Positions 25,101 to 36,534 of a stretch of DNA of 64,000 bases are shown here, one piece after another. The stretch's first letter is position 1; each line of letters starts with the position of its first letter. Source of the stretch: Oscheius sp. JU75 (taxonomy: Eukaryota; Nematoda; Chromadorea; Rhabditida; Rhabditidae); assembly GCA_037178855.1 (NCBI GenBank), contig JASJZC010000007.1, positions 8,680,001 to 8,744,000 of the forward strand, given 5' to 3'. The position numbers and the translations under genes were made by a program. The notes under the pieces are model-generated. The model saw only the letters and a list, made by a program, of their open reading frames with translations. It made no database searches and was not told where the DNA came from.

Positions 25101-28100
25101 CGTAGTTTTCATTTCACAAGTTTCTCAGGAGTCGGAGCTCCATCCTCGGGTACCGCCTACATTGACGACTATGATATCCGCAGCTCCTTGCCAGCCATCC
25201 GTGAACGAATGGGTCTCTGTCCACAGTACAATATTCTCTTCAGTAATCTGACCATCATGGAACATTTGGAGTTCTTCTGCAAGCTCAAGGTATTTTAAGA
25301 CATTCTTATTTTACAAATTTTCGGTTTAGAATAGAGAATGGAATCCAGATGAGGCTATGGAAATGCTCACCCGTCTGAGGATCGAGTTCAAGGCAAACGC
25401 ATACGCCGGCTCATTGTCTGGTGGTCAGAAGAGAAAGTTGTCTCTTGCTATTGCTCTGATTGGAGGCTCGGAGGTTTGTTTTATTTCACAAAAGCGGTGG
25501 TGGCAAAATTTGGGACGGTACAGGTGTGAATGTATTGGTCGAGACATTACGCAGAGCGGTAACACCGAGATAGTTCATACGTTTTCCAAAAACTTTTGAG
25601 TAAAGTTGTGAAGTTCCGAGAGGAAACGTGTTAGTGCTTTATAAGATTACACGGTAATTTAAAGAAAAACTGCTCGACATGCATATACTTACCGTTTTCT
25701 AGATCGTTATGCTCGACGAGCCTACTTCTGGAATGGACCCTGGAGCTCGCCACGAAACCTGGACTCTCCTTCAAGCGGAACGCGCCAACCGTACTATGCT
25801 CCTCACAACACACTTCATGGAGGAAGCCGACATCCTTGGAGACAGAATCGCTATCCTAGCACATGGTCAACTCCAATGTTGCGGCTCAGGCATGTACTTG
25901 AAGAAACAGTACGGAGCTGGTTACCATTTGGTTATTGTCTATGGACAGCGTCCAGTTATTGCTGATACCATGTCAGTCATCACAAAGTTTATTCCTGATG
26001 CCGAACTTGCATCTGTTGTGGGACAAGAAGGAACTTTCCTGTTGAATGCAAGCTACCGTCCAAAGTAGGTTTTTCTTTCTGTCTAACGTCAGTTCTTAGG
26101 TTCCCAGCGTTGTTCCGCGAGCTTGAAGCCCATCAGAAGGAGCTGGGTATCAACTCTTTTGGTGTTTCAATTACCACCATGGAAGAAGTCTTCTTGAAAG
26201 TCGGAGAAGAGGCTGATGATCGGTACAACAGAGATCACGGAATCGAAGATGAACAGGCTACTCATGCAGAACTGACTGACGATGCTCCCATTCTGAAAAG
26301 TTTGTGATTTTGATTCTCCGCACAAACACTGGTTTAGAACTGAAGGCGACCAGAAAACTGACAGGTTTCGCTTACTACTGGGGTCATGTCAAGGCTATGT
26401 TCATCAAGCGAGCAATCTTCTTCTCAAGAAAGTGGTCACAGTTTATCCCCCAGCTCGTCTTCCCAGTAAGTACAGGAACCAGAAAGTTGCGGAAATATAT
26501 TTCAGATTGCCTATCTGGCGTTGATGATGTCCACCTCGAATACAATCCCTGCAGCTAAGGAACAACCACCACTCTTCCTTACCCTGGACCAGTTCGCTTC
26601 AAGTGACATGGATGGTTATATCACCACTTCAAACGACAGCTTCGGAACGAGGCCTCTTTACGAAAAAATGAGCAAGACAGTTAGATTGATGGAGGCTCCG
26701 AGCAGCATTCATGTCCAGGAAGTTGCCGATGTCAGGAGTTACATTCTCAGTCAAACTGTTGCGGTAAGAAAAATGTGTACTATCATTCAGTATGAGCTTA
26801 TAGGCCGGCTCACGCACATTTGGACTCCACTACCCGGCCGCTTACTCATCAGCTATGGGAATCATTCAAAGTAAGTTTTGTTTTTACTAATACAGAACAC
26901 ACCCTTTTACTCCCTAATTTGAGATGTTTTTTTTTATTTTTCGAGAAAGAGAAATTTGAATCTTCTGTCTCTGTCAGCTTATTAAAATCAGTGTCTTTGG
27001 AATTCGACTAGGTGGTTGTGCTTGTTGGTCATTTTCCACTCTTCTGGACTTGTCAATTCCTATGTGCCCTTGCCAATTTGTGTAGAGAACTGTTTCCGCT
27101 TCCATATGTCTTTTGTCAAACTCATCGAAGATTGGGATAACTAAAAATAAACAACTTGAACGACAGCCAATAAGTTTGAGGAATTGTGCACGTAGATTCT
27201 TATAATGATTCTCTACGGCTGGTGTACAATTCCTCAAACTTATTGGCTGTCGTTCAAGTTGTTTATTTTAGTTATCCCAATGTGAAACAAACCGGCTTGC
27301 CAGCTGTATCTAACATATTACTTTCAGCCTACTTCAACAACTTCGCCTACACTTCCGCTCCAATTTCACTAATGATGGCTGATTCCGTCGCAATTTCAAC
27401 TGCTACCGGCAAGGACGTCTTCTTATCCGTTGTCAACCACCCGCTTCCACCATCTTCTCAGGATGCTTTGAAGAACAAAGACATGAGCAATGGATCTGCC
27501 TACATCATTGCTTACGCTATTGTAACAGCCATGGCTCTGATCATTGCTGGAAACTCTTCATTCCTGATCCGTGAAAGAAAGAAGAAAAGCAAGCATATGC
27601 AACTTCTCTCCGGACTGAGGCCATGGATGTTTTGGAGCACTTCTTTTGTTTGGGACTTCCTCTGGTACATGGTCCGAGTTGCTTTCTTCATCATCATCTT
27701 CTACGCCTTCAGTACAAAGCAGTTCACAGATAGTGCCGGAACAGTCTTGACTCTGATTCTTATAATGGTTCTCTACGGCTGGTGCACAATTCCTCAAACT
27801 TATTGGCTGTCGTTCAAGTTCAACTCGGCTCCGAAAGGCTACACACTTCTGGTCATGCTGCACATTCTGACAGGAATGGCTGGGTTGATTGCTGTTCCAA
27901 TCATCCAAGACACGTCAAGCAAATCGTCAGCTCACACCTTCAGCATTCTTTTCTCCTTCTTCTTCCCAACATACAGCGTGGCCAACTGCTTCATTCAAGT
28001 CTACAACAACGAGTTTGGAAAGGAAGCGTGTACCAAGCTGGATTGTAAAGCTATGCTGACCGCTGCCGACTTCTGCTGCTCCTCTGATAAATCTAGTAGG

Positions 28101-29512
28101 TTTCAAACCTAGCTTTCTTCATTGACGTAACTCAGAACTCGTCTACACTAACAACATTCTCGGTGATGGTGGGCAGAAGGGTATACTCTGGCCTATTCTG
28201 TTCTTTGTCTTCCAAGGAGCTTTCTACTGGCTATTGACCTTCTTAGCGGAGAACAATGTACCAACACTTTTTGATCTGTTGAAGAAACTGTGTTGTTCAA
28301 GAAACAACAAGGTTACCGATGTGGTAAGCCATCTTCTTAACCTTCGAAACATGAAAAATTTTCAGAAGAAGGGTGACAACTGGGCTCTGGACAACGACAT
28401 GTCCAATTCCATTGAAGACAGTGACGTTCTAGCTGAAAAATCTACAGTGGCACACGCTGATACAAGTTCAGGTGCTGTGGTAGTCAAGGACATCCAGAAA
28501 TCGTACGAATTTTAATCTGAAATAAGAAAATATCTTAAATATAGGTACGGAAACTTCAACGCTGTCAAAGGTGTATCGTTCCATGTCAACACCAGTGATT
28601 GCTTCGGACTTCTTGGAGTGAACGGAGCTGGAAAGACTAGTACTTTCCAAATGCTGACGGGTGAAAACTCAATTTCTGGAGGAGATGCGTTTATTTTTGG
28701 ACACAGTGTGACCCATGATTGGAGAAATGTAAGCATTTAAACTTCAAGACATATTCAAAATGTTTTAGGCTGGTGACCGACTTGGTTACTGCCCACAGTT
28801 CGATGCAGTCATCAAGGAAATGACAGGAGAAGAAACTCTCTACATGTTTGCTAGGATCCGAGGTCTACACCCTGAAGACATTCCCGAAAAGGTCTGCGCA
28901 GTCATCGAAGCCATCGGCATTGGAATGTATGCCAAAAGACAGATCAAGACCTACAGTGGTGGAAACAAACGGCGTCTATCTCTCGGAATTGCTTTAGTTG
29001 GACTGCCTGATGTCCTCCTGCTTGATGAACCAACCACTGGAGTCGATCCCAAGGCCAGAAGAATCATCTGGAACATTTTGGCTAAAGTCAGACAACTGGG
29101 AACGGCAATGGTCTTGACATCCCATAGCATGGACGAGTGTGAAGCTCTGTGTACTGAACTGGCTGTGATGGTATACGGACGGTTCCGATGCTACGGAAGC
29201 TGTCAGCACATCAAAAGTCGTTATGGAGCCGGCTACACCCTCCTCATCCGACTGAGACACCTTGAGGATGCGGAAAGGACGAAGAAGGAGCTGTTCACTC
29301 GATTCCCTGGCACCATGCTGAAAGAACAACACGTTCTTCAACTTAACTTCGAGCTGCCTAAAAAGGATGGAATCACTTGGTCTGGACTCTTCGAACAGAT
29401 TGAGGATATTTCAACAACTATTAACTTTGACGACTATTCATTGAGTCAAACGACTCTGGAGCAAGTCTTTCTTGAATTTTCTCGAGCAGCAAACGTGTCA
29501 AGTGATGTATAA
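22149..29512 (+). CDS. ABC transporter, subfamily A (full transporter)
   Basis: Multi-exon gene for a two-half ABCA transporter, a family that moves lipids across membranes. Each half has one membrane helix, a large extracellular loop, a block of five helices and a nucleotide-binding domain. Half 1: [17 protein letters not shown], helices near 23550-24650 ([19 protein letters not shown]), Walker [10 protein letters not shown] (about 25050), signature [15 protein letters not shown] (about 25417), Walker [13 protein letters not shown] (about 25704). Half 2: exons 26390-28320, Walker [11 protein letters not shown] (about 28617), [15 protein letters not shown] (about 28955), [13 protein letters not shown] (about 29010). 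The C terminus [14 protein letters not shown] is typical of ABCA. Both ATP sites look intact. Nematode relatives include CED-7 and the ABT proteins; I cannot choose between them. A 457-nt intron (26871-27327) carries an exon-derived hairpin. Confidence 0.93.
26871..27327 (+). other. ABCA intron with insertion and hairpin
   Basis: The donor GTAAG at 26871 and acceptor CTTTCAG ending 27327 join phase-1 exons so that IIQ continues into [12 protein letters not shown]. The intron is about ten times the typical size here and contains the inverted repeat 27131-27281. A decoy TTATTTTAG ending at 27271 lies within the right arm, but splicing there would give an immediate stop. Confidence 0.75.
27131..27281. 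repeat. Inverted repeat with about 60-bp arms built from an exon of the same gene
   Basis: Left arm 27131-27191 and right arm 27222-27281 are reverse complements with one single-base gap and one mismatch, around a loop of about 30 nt. Positions 27194-27260 (loop plus right arm) match ABCA exon 27754-27820 over 67 nt with two mismatches. The inner 39 nt of the left arm are exactly antisense to exon positions 27782-27820. Confidence 0.95.
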
Positions 29513-29522
29513 CCTGTACTTG

Positions 29523-29528
29523 TTTATT
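29523..29528 (-). terminator. Poly(A) signal of SLC22-type gene A
   Basis: TTTATT on the plus strand, 32 nt past the minus-strand stop (29560) and only 11 nt past the stop of the convergent ABCA gene. Confidence 0.6.
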
Positions 29529-29559
29529 GTTCACCGGGTTGTACATAAAACATTATAAG

Positions 29560-31826
29560 TTATTGCTTTAGCATTGGACTGGCCTAAAAAGATTGTATTT
29601 TCACAACTGTTGAGAGAGAGACACCCACCTCCTGCTTGATACTTTTCTCCTTATTCCTAAAACACTTCCGAATAACTGGTCCAGGATCAAAATCGGCTGG
29701 AAAAATTTAATAGATGGGATCAAAGGATTGCATACGAATGTCTTCCGGAAGTTCCTTGTCCCGAGTTTCTGGTAATAACAAGACAAACAGCGCTGCTGAT
29801 ATTGATAGCAAGGCCAGGAGCATTGTAGGTGCCCGTTCATCGATGGCGGCTAGACGCTTTAGGTACGGAGCTACTACTCCGCCAATATCACGAATGAATC
29901 CAACGAATCCAAGAAAAACGTTCCTCACAGAAGTTGGAGTGGATTCCGAGCTGTGAAGTGGATGGTTGGACCAGAGAACCACACAGAAACATTTCATGAC
30001 CAGAGGGAAAATGATGTGCCAGGCGGATTTTGAAGAAGCTAACATGAGAGAGGCACAAAGTGCTTGAGCTGCCAAAGATGTCATGGAGACTGATTTCCTG
30101 CTCCAGAAGTGCTGAAAGAACAAGTTTTTACAGGGAAATACACGCTTACAATCATAATGTTGGTCATGATAGCTCCAGGAATCTCTATCAGGCCTGACAG
30201 AAAGAAACCCGTCATTTTGTCTTCAGCCAAATCTGTTGAGAACAAAGACAGTGCCCAGTAGGTAAAACTCAGAACGATGCTGAAACTTGGAATAGTTAGT
30301 TTGTCCATAAAACTCACAAGATGTATCCATTGATGAGTAAGTTGATGAACATTGTTGGATTCTTGAAAATGTCCAAGAAGGTTCTCTTCACTTCATCGGT
30401 TTTCTAAAAAGAGACATTTTGATATCGACTGGCTATGCAAACCTCAAAATCGGTCAGCGCTTGACAAGCCATCAGATCTATCTTTCTGCTGTTGTACTTT
30501 TCCACTCTCCTTATGTACTTCTTGACCTCGGAGTGCTTCTTCATAGTACAGAGCCAATGAAGAGACTCGGGTATGAACCAGAAGTAAGGGAGACAGAGCA
30601 ATGCGGGTAGGGTTGCGACCAGATAGAGTGTCCTCCAATCAGAAATGTACAGCTTGATGACGCCGGCTAGAAGATATCCGAGGATCCAGAAGGTATTATA
30701 GGCAATAGGTAAGACGTTGCGGAACTTTGTTGAAACTGATTCCAACGACAGGGTAATACCTATGGTGGCAAAGCTCTGAAACAACTAGTTTTGCTACTTC
30801 CTTTCAAATTTTGAAAGCTTCTGAAATATGTTCTCTCGCTTCTGGTCTCAATTCTTTACACATTTTGTCAGTTTTATCAAAATTTTGTAGCCCCATTCTG
30901 TCGCAGACTCTCTAAATATGTGTTTTTTGTTAAACCACCATCTGTACTAAACACTTTAACTGATTTATCGTCTCTAACTTTGTACATTTCCTAATGGGGT
31001 CTTATTCGCTTTTAATTCACTCAGTTCAATAAGCAGCTATCCTTTTTGCTCAATCTTCCTACTGTATCACCCGCACGCCACTAGAATTGAGTCAAGGGCA
31101 TTCGGAAGAAAGGCACATAAAGACTACAAATAATCTATCTTGTACTATATCGCTTCCACTCACAGTATTGGCAATCCCTCCAATGAAACGGAAAAGTAGG
31201 AAGAAGTTATAGCTCGGAGCAACAATACAGAACACATTTGCGACTAGGGATGCATATAGAGGAATAAGGTAGGTTAGGCGTCGACCATAGAGATCAGACA
31301 GCTGCATGACAAGAGGAGCCACAAGCATTCCACCTAAACTGTAATAGATGGAAAAAAAAACTGTTTTACCTAATAAGAACACTGAAGATGCGTGTTCAGC
31401 TGCATTCTTCTCAGAACAGATTAAATGATAGTCAGAGGCAATAGAGTGTCCAGGGTGGTCGTAGGTTATAACTGCTCCTGGGAGCTGGTCACAAAAATAT
31501 GTTGCATTTGTAGATGTTTGAACAAAATTACATTCATCCAATTTCTGAAACGGTTTAATACGTATTTCCTTTATGAAAACTGACCACAAAACCTTTAGAA
31601 GAATTATAAACACAGGAAAATTTAGGCTCTTCAGTAATGAAGGGCATAATCATCATATTCACTGCATATAAAAGATGAACAGAGTTTGCTAAAATATAGG
31701 TTCGCATCTGAAAAGGTTATTTCTATGGACAGTAGCTTGCCTTACTTGAAATTTGCCATATTTTCCAAAAGCATCGAGCACCTTGTTTGGGTCCAGATTC
31801 TCATATAACGCGTCGTCCTCCAGCAT
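29560..31826 (-). CDS. SLC22-like organic cation/carnitine transporter (gene A)
   Basis: Major facilitator superfamily transporter of the plasma membrane. The start at 31826 (MLEDDALYENLDPNKVLDAF) follows an acceptor (TTCAG plus one base), so trans-splicing is likely. The large extracellular loop after helix 1 contains cysteines (DECNF, TYFCDQL, HLICSEK). MFS motif A is QLSDLYGRRLTYLIPLYASL (about 31290). Then come ESVSTKFRNVLP, a central WFIPESLHWL, the cytoplasmic linker and helices 7-12 with TSVRNVFLGFVGFIRDIGG and LLPETRDKELPEDI. A last pair of exons gives a short tail ending SPMLKQ. The tail exons align with those of gene B, which supports this 3' end. One intron of about 380 nt (30785-31167) is unusually long. 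Substrate cannot be told. Confidence 0.88.
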
Positions 31827-31827
31827 T

Positions 31828-31833
31828 CTGAAG
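31828..31833 (-). promoter_or_regulatory. Probable splice-leader acceptor of SLC22-type gene A
   Basis: On the minus strand CTTCAG, then A, then the ATG at 31826. Confidence 0.45.
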
Positions 31834-32166
31834 TAACAATTTTTGGGAAAAAGCTAATAAGACATAGAAAAGGCTTTCCAAAAGTGAATATAGTTTCCAG
31901 CGCCCAGTTATACAGTCAAGGTTTGCGAGGGAAAAACAAGATAAGGGAGCCCCCGGTGTGTTCAACTGGACAGCAGCGCAGGTACAGCATGTAACAGAAA
32001 CTTGAAGAAAATAATGATTGATGGTCAATCACTATCTTTGACGGCCATCTCTCTCTCTCTCTCTCTTCTTGTTACACGAGAAATACCGGCTGCGAACAAT
32101 TCCGTAATTTGATCTATCGCTTCTGTTCTCGCCGCTGACATACTGTGTGATCACTTGAGAAAATGT
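31834..32166. other. Spacer between the tandem SLC22-type genes
   Basis: Includes a (CT)n run at about 32048-32067. Same-strand spacing of 366 nt between stop and next start leaves open a polycistronic transcript; no clear intercistronic motif was seen. Confidence 0.45.
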
Positions 32167-32172
32167 TTTATT
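32167..32172 (-). terminator. Poly(A) signal of SLC22-type gene B
   Basis: TTTATT on the plus strand, 20 nt past the minus-strand stop codon at 32192. Confidence 0.6.
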
Positions 32173-32191
32173 CTTTTGTACAGACACAGAA

Positions 32192-34473
32192 TTAGACAGA
32201 ATGCGAATGACCATTGGACGACTCCTTCGAGAAGGCTGCATCCGATGACGAGACAGTAATCATTGGAGTGCCCTGAAAGCGCTAATGGATGTTAAAAGCA
32301 ACTCAAAGATAGCTAGTATTTCTAAACTTTGTAAGAATTCGCTAATTTCAAGCATTACCTCTAAACTTTTGTCCTTTGCATCCTGCTGTCTCCTTAACAC
32401 GCAATTCATCAACGGTCCAGGATCGTAATTGGTATCGTCTGTGTAATTTGTGTTTTGTGTGTGCAAAGTCTGTTGCCTACCTATGTCTGATGCCAACTCC
32501 TTGTCCTTGGTCTCTGGCAGGGCTAGAACGGCTACTGCCGCGACTGCTGACATCACCGCTATGACTAAAGCTGGTGCTCGCTTGTCAATCGCCTCAAGAC
32601 GCTTGAGATATGGCGCGAAGACGGATCCTAGGTCTCCGAGGAAGGAACAGACACCGATGAATACATTCCTGACAGAGGTGGGAGCAGCTTCAGAATAGAG
32701 AAGAGGCTGACTGCTCCAGGCAACATTGTTGAAGCATTTGGCCAAGAGAGGAAAGAGTACGACCCAAACAGAATGAGCTGGAGAGAAGACTGCTGCTGTC
32801 ATAGCCAATGCTTGGACGGCCAAAGCTACCAAGGAAACTGTCTTTCGTTTGCATTTGACCTAAAAACTTGACTGAAGCATAGGAAAAATCCTTACAATCA
32901 TGATGAAGGCTATGATAGCACCGGGAATCTCAATCAGTCCTGACAGGAAGAATCCTGTCATTTTGTCTTCACTCAAGTCTGTAGAGAATAGGGACAGTCC
33001 CCAGTAGGTCAAGCTCATGACGATTCTGAAGGGGGCTGTAACGTGATTGCCTGCGAGACATATATTGCAGACAACTTTGAAAAAATGAACGTTACAAGAC
33101 TCAAAAGGTGGGTGTGGCTTTGAAAAAGTCTATGTAACGACCTTTTGGGCACAAAGGTCCTCTCACGAAATCTGTTTTTACATATTGTTCCATCTGACCA
33201 CAATTGGGCAAAGAATCAACTTACAAGATGTAGGAGTTGAGCATCATGTTGACAAACAGTGCTGGAGATGTGAAGAGAGTAACCGCGGTCCTCTTTTTCA
33301 CTTTTTCGTTTACCTAAAGCGTTTTTTGTTTGGATCTTCACAACTTACATCAGGAGTAACTTCCAATCTGCAATCTCTGAGTTCGATCGTAGTCCTGTTG
33401 ATTCTCATTGACTTTGTGATGTACTTCTTCACGTCATGCTCTCGTTTTTGTGTGATTAGCCAGTGAATGGATTCCGGAGTGCACCAATAGTACGGGATGG
33501 TCAAGATACCAGGTATACAGGCACAGAAGTAGTGCCATCTCCAATTGGGGACAATCAGCTTGAGCACGCCAGCTAGCATCCATCCAAGTACCCAAAAAAC
33601 GTTGCCGAGAACTGAGGCATAATTTCGGAACTTTGTGGAGACAGATTCGAGGCAGAGAGTCATAGCGATACTGGAAAAGCCCTAAAGAAAAACTGACCGA
33701 ACAAAATTTTGAACCAACCGAGGTGGCCACTCCAGCAATGAATCGGAAGACAAGGAAGAATGTGTAGTTTGGAGCAAACGCACAGATCATATTGGATAAA
33801 ATAGAGACATAGAGAGGTATCAGAAAGGTGACTCGTCTTCCAAATAAGTCAGAAAGTTGGGTAATAATCGGAGCGACAAGCATTCCTCCTAAAATGTAAT
33901 TTTTTTTGCTACAAAACGTAACAATTACCCAAAAGAAACACAGAAGAACCATGTTCGACCTCCTCATACCGATCGCAAACCAGGTCAAACTCTGAGGCAA
34001 TCGACGAATGAACATCTTCGTAGACATAGTATGCTCCAGGAATGTTTTGACATGCCAGTGTCCAGTTATTTGAATCCAATATTTTACAACTGTTCTCAAC
34101 TGTGAAGACCTAAAAATTGTATGACCAAGTACAAAATGTCACTTACCCAAATTTCGTTCTCTGGAGGAGTGATTTTACAACTGAATTTTGGTTCTTCGGT
34201 GATTAATGGCATAGTCATCATCGTTGCAGCGAAGAATAGATGAACACTGTTTGTGATGAAGTAGGTTAGCATCTGAAACAGAAATTTTGAATTCAAAAGA
34301 ATGATTGTGAACATTCTCACCTGGTATCTTCCAAACTTTCCAAAAGCTGTCAAGACCTTATTCGCATCCAGATTGAGATAAGTCGAGGATGATCTTGGCC
34401 GCTGTTCAGCGTCCACTCCAAGTGTCCCACCATGGTCAACATTTTTGTGGTCACCCATAACTGAATCAGACAT
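32192..34473 (-). CDS. SLC22-like organic cation/carnitine transporter (gene B)
   Basis: Paralogue of gene A in tandem. The start at 34473 (MSDSVMGDHKNVDHGG) leads to an N-terminal segment YLNLDANKVLTAFGKFGRYQ matching gene A. MFS motif A is QLSDLFGRRVTFLIPLYVSI (about 33850). Further signatures are ESVSTKFRNYASVLGNVFW, WCTPESIHWLITQ, TSVRNVFIGVCSFLGDLGS and LALPETKDKELASDI. Short final exons encode YDPGPLMNCVLRRQQDAK and a Ser-rich tail ending SNGHSHSV. The last exons were inferred from phase and from the match to gene A. The N terminus is longer than in gene A and cytosolic. Small introns throughout. Three TGATAA-type sites lie within about 220 bp upstream of the start, so gut expression is possible by analogy with C. 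elegans. Confidence 0.88.
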
Positions 34474-36534
34474 GTTTTATGTTAAGATGAGGCTTATAAA
34501 ACCAAAAAAGTGTCTTATGGGCTAAGGAAAAAAGGACAGCGGTTCTTATCACCAGGTGTCCATATGAACGGGCTGGATGGAGGATGTGTCTAGCCCTCTT
34601 TAGTATATCAAAAGCTGTTGATAAGACTAAGGATTAACAATGGACGCTTCTGACCTCTAAAGAGGGACCATAAGCTGTGATAAGAACGTCCTTAAGAGCA
34701 GTTTTGTGTTCGGGGAATGAACTGACTTCCTTGCGAGAGATATCGTTGTTGCAGAACGATTAAAAGTTATCGGATCAGTGGACAGACTATCGGCTGTTCC
34801 CACAATTATCCTACCTGGTCAAAAAGAATAGTCAAGTGCAAGCCGAGTACAATTCTGAGAGATAAAGGGGAGGTACTTGATAAAAAAATTGGCGATAGCT
34901 TGACTAGGAAAAAAAACAAGATAGTTGATCTGAGAGAGAGGTCGTACTTGTTGACTCTCTTTCTCTCTGTGATAATCGAGCAGACACAACCGAACCTCCT
35001 TATCGATACCACGTAAAGAAATATAAGACAAAATATCAATTTGACGCCTAACCAAAATAGTATCAAGCGATTTGGTGCTCTTTTAGAAAAAAACAATTAG
35101 TTTCGTTCCCCATACTGAGCCGATTTTGACCGGGGAAAAAAAGCGACGGATCAAACTGTTACCGAACAAAATTTCGCAGGACTCATATACACTTAAAACT
35201 TGTTTAATGTGTTACAAGTGCTTCTAAGATAAGTTCTGTCTTTAAAAAAATGAGGGAGTAACTATTGTAGGTTGCCCACAGGATCATGTTTGTATTGTTG
35301 CATTGTTATCCGCTGTAATTAGCGTTGTCAAATTGGTACAAACTGTTCTCAGTACAGTCCCACCCCCAATAAACGCGTTATGCGTTCTCTATTCTAGATT
35401 TTGTAGGTGCCGTGTTAGAAGTATGTCATTCATCGTTTGTATCTAACTGTTTCCTTCTTTGAGGCTACAATTTCTGTAATGGGTAGACGAATAGGATGCT
35501 TTCGTACAAATTACCTACTTTCGACAAAAAAAAGAATTGTAAAACTTACAGCTTGGGTAGCTGGTGCAATGTTTTAGCTGTACCATCTGGTAGTGCTCGC
35601 AGGGAGTTGGGGTCACAGTGGAGCATCTGCAGATAGAATCCTATAACAGCCATTAATAACAAGTATCGAATTCATTGAGCTTTGATTGCTCCATGAGCCG
35701 ATTGTTATTGTTATCATCAGTGCGCCAACAGTAGCCACGAAGCTTTTGGCATAATAACATTGGTCAGCTCACAGTATTTGATATTTTTTCTAACATTTCA
35801 TACAATAATCAAAACATTGTCGCTCCCGCTTCCCTTATTGTTTTTGGACGGCTAAAAAGTAACCCAATTTTTTTTCTTGGCTGTTTCAAAATGTTTACGA
35901 TTGAGGCCCCTTTCAATCTATTGCGTTTTAAACGTTTGTCAAACGTCGCCCATATTGCAAACTATAGTTTGATCCCATGTTCTGTTTATCATCTTGTAGA
36001 TGTTAGCTGCAGAACTTTGCTCTCACGGTCATGCAAATATGCAGCCGGCCCTTTAGTGTTGCTTTCATCCAGACGCGACTGATAGGCCCCCTGGAATCGA
36101 TGATGTTTACACAATAAGCCATGCAGCAGTGATTTCTGCCACGGTTCCCACTATCGGCCTAATCATCTCCCGAGTATCTGTTTGCTCAAGAAATTGAAGG
36201 GTTCAAAGTATTTTTCACCTACCCCCTCCTGGTCCCTACAAGACCGCACTAATCGTCACTATTTTGTGCGTATCCATTCACGTATTGATTGTGCAGCCGG
36301 CTGTTCCCTTTCAATTACCACCCATAACACATCGTCAAATACTCGGCTGACAAGCTATCAGTAAACCCGCGCTTTTCCGAACCTTTTATTCTTTGGGTAG
36401 CGACCAATTGGCAGGCCTTGGTCTCACTGTCATTTCTTCCTTATCGTTTGCATCGCGTTGCGTGAGTTGCACGATGACCTCGTCACTTTTTATACCCGAC
36501 AATCCGTCTTTTTCTAGCTGAGCCCTCTTGAATA
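34474..36534. other. Intergenic region between SLC22-type gene B and sphingosine kinase (divergent promoters)
   Basis: Both flanking genes point away from this stretch, so it should hold two promoters. Positions 34541-34687 contain inverted repeats with GATA sites. A TACCATCTGG motif at 35581 resembles the small stem-loop repeats seen at 3505 and 19348. No coding exon is seen. Confidence 0.5.
34541..34687. promoter_or_regulatory. Cluster of GATA-type sites in an interleaved inverted repeat
   Basis: GTTCTTATCAC (34542-34552) pairs with GTGATAAGAAC (34677-34687); CCCTCTTTAG (34594-34603) pairs with CTAAAGAGGG (34657-34666). A third TGATAAG is at 34619. TGATAA is the core bound by nematode intestinal GATA factors. 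Confidence 0.6.

Noticed and set aside
26974-27237. Minus-strand 87-residue frame in the ABCA intron
   Set aside because: Part of it is antisense to the duplicated exon piece; the rest ([16 protein letters not shown]) has no recognised family or splice support.
27272-27327. Coding exon starting at the TTATTTTAG acceptor ending at 27271
   Set aside because: With the phase-1 donor at 26871 this start hits a stop after four codons, while the acceptor at 27327 gives an uninterrupted ABCA reading frame.
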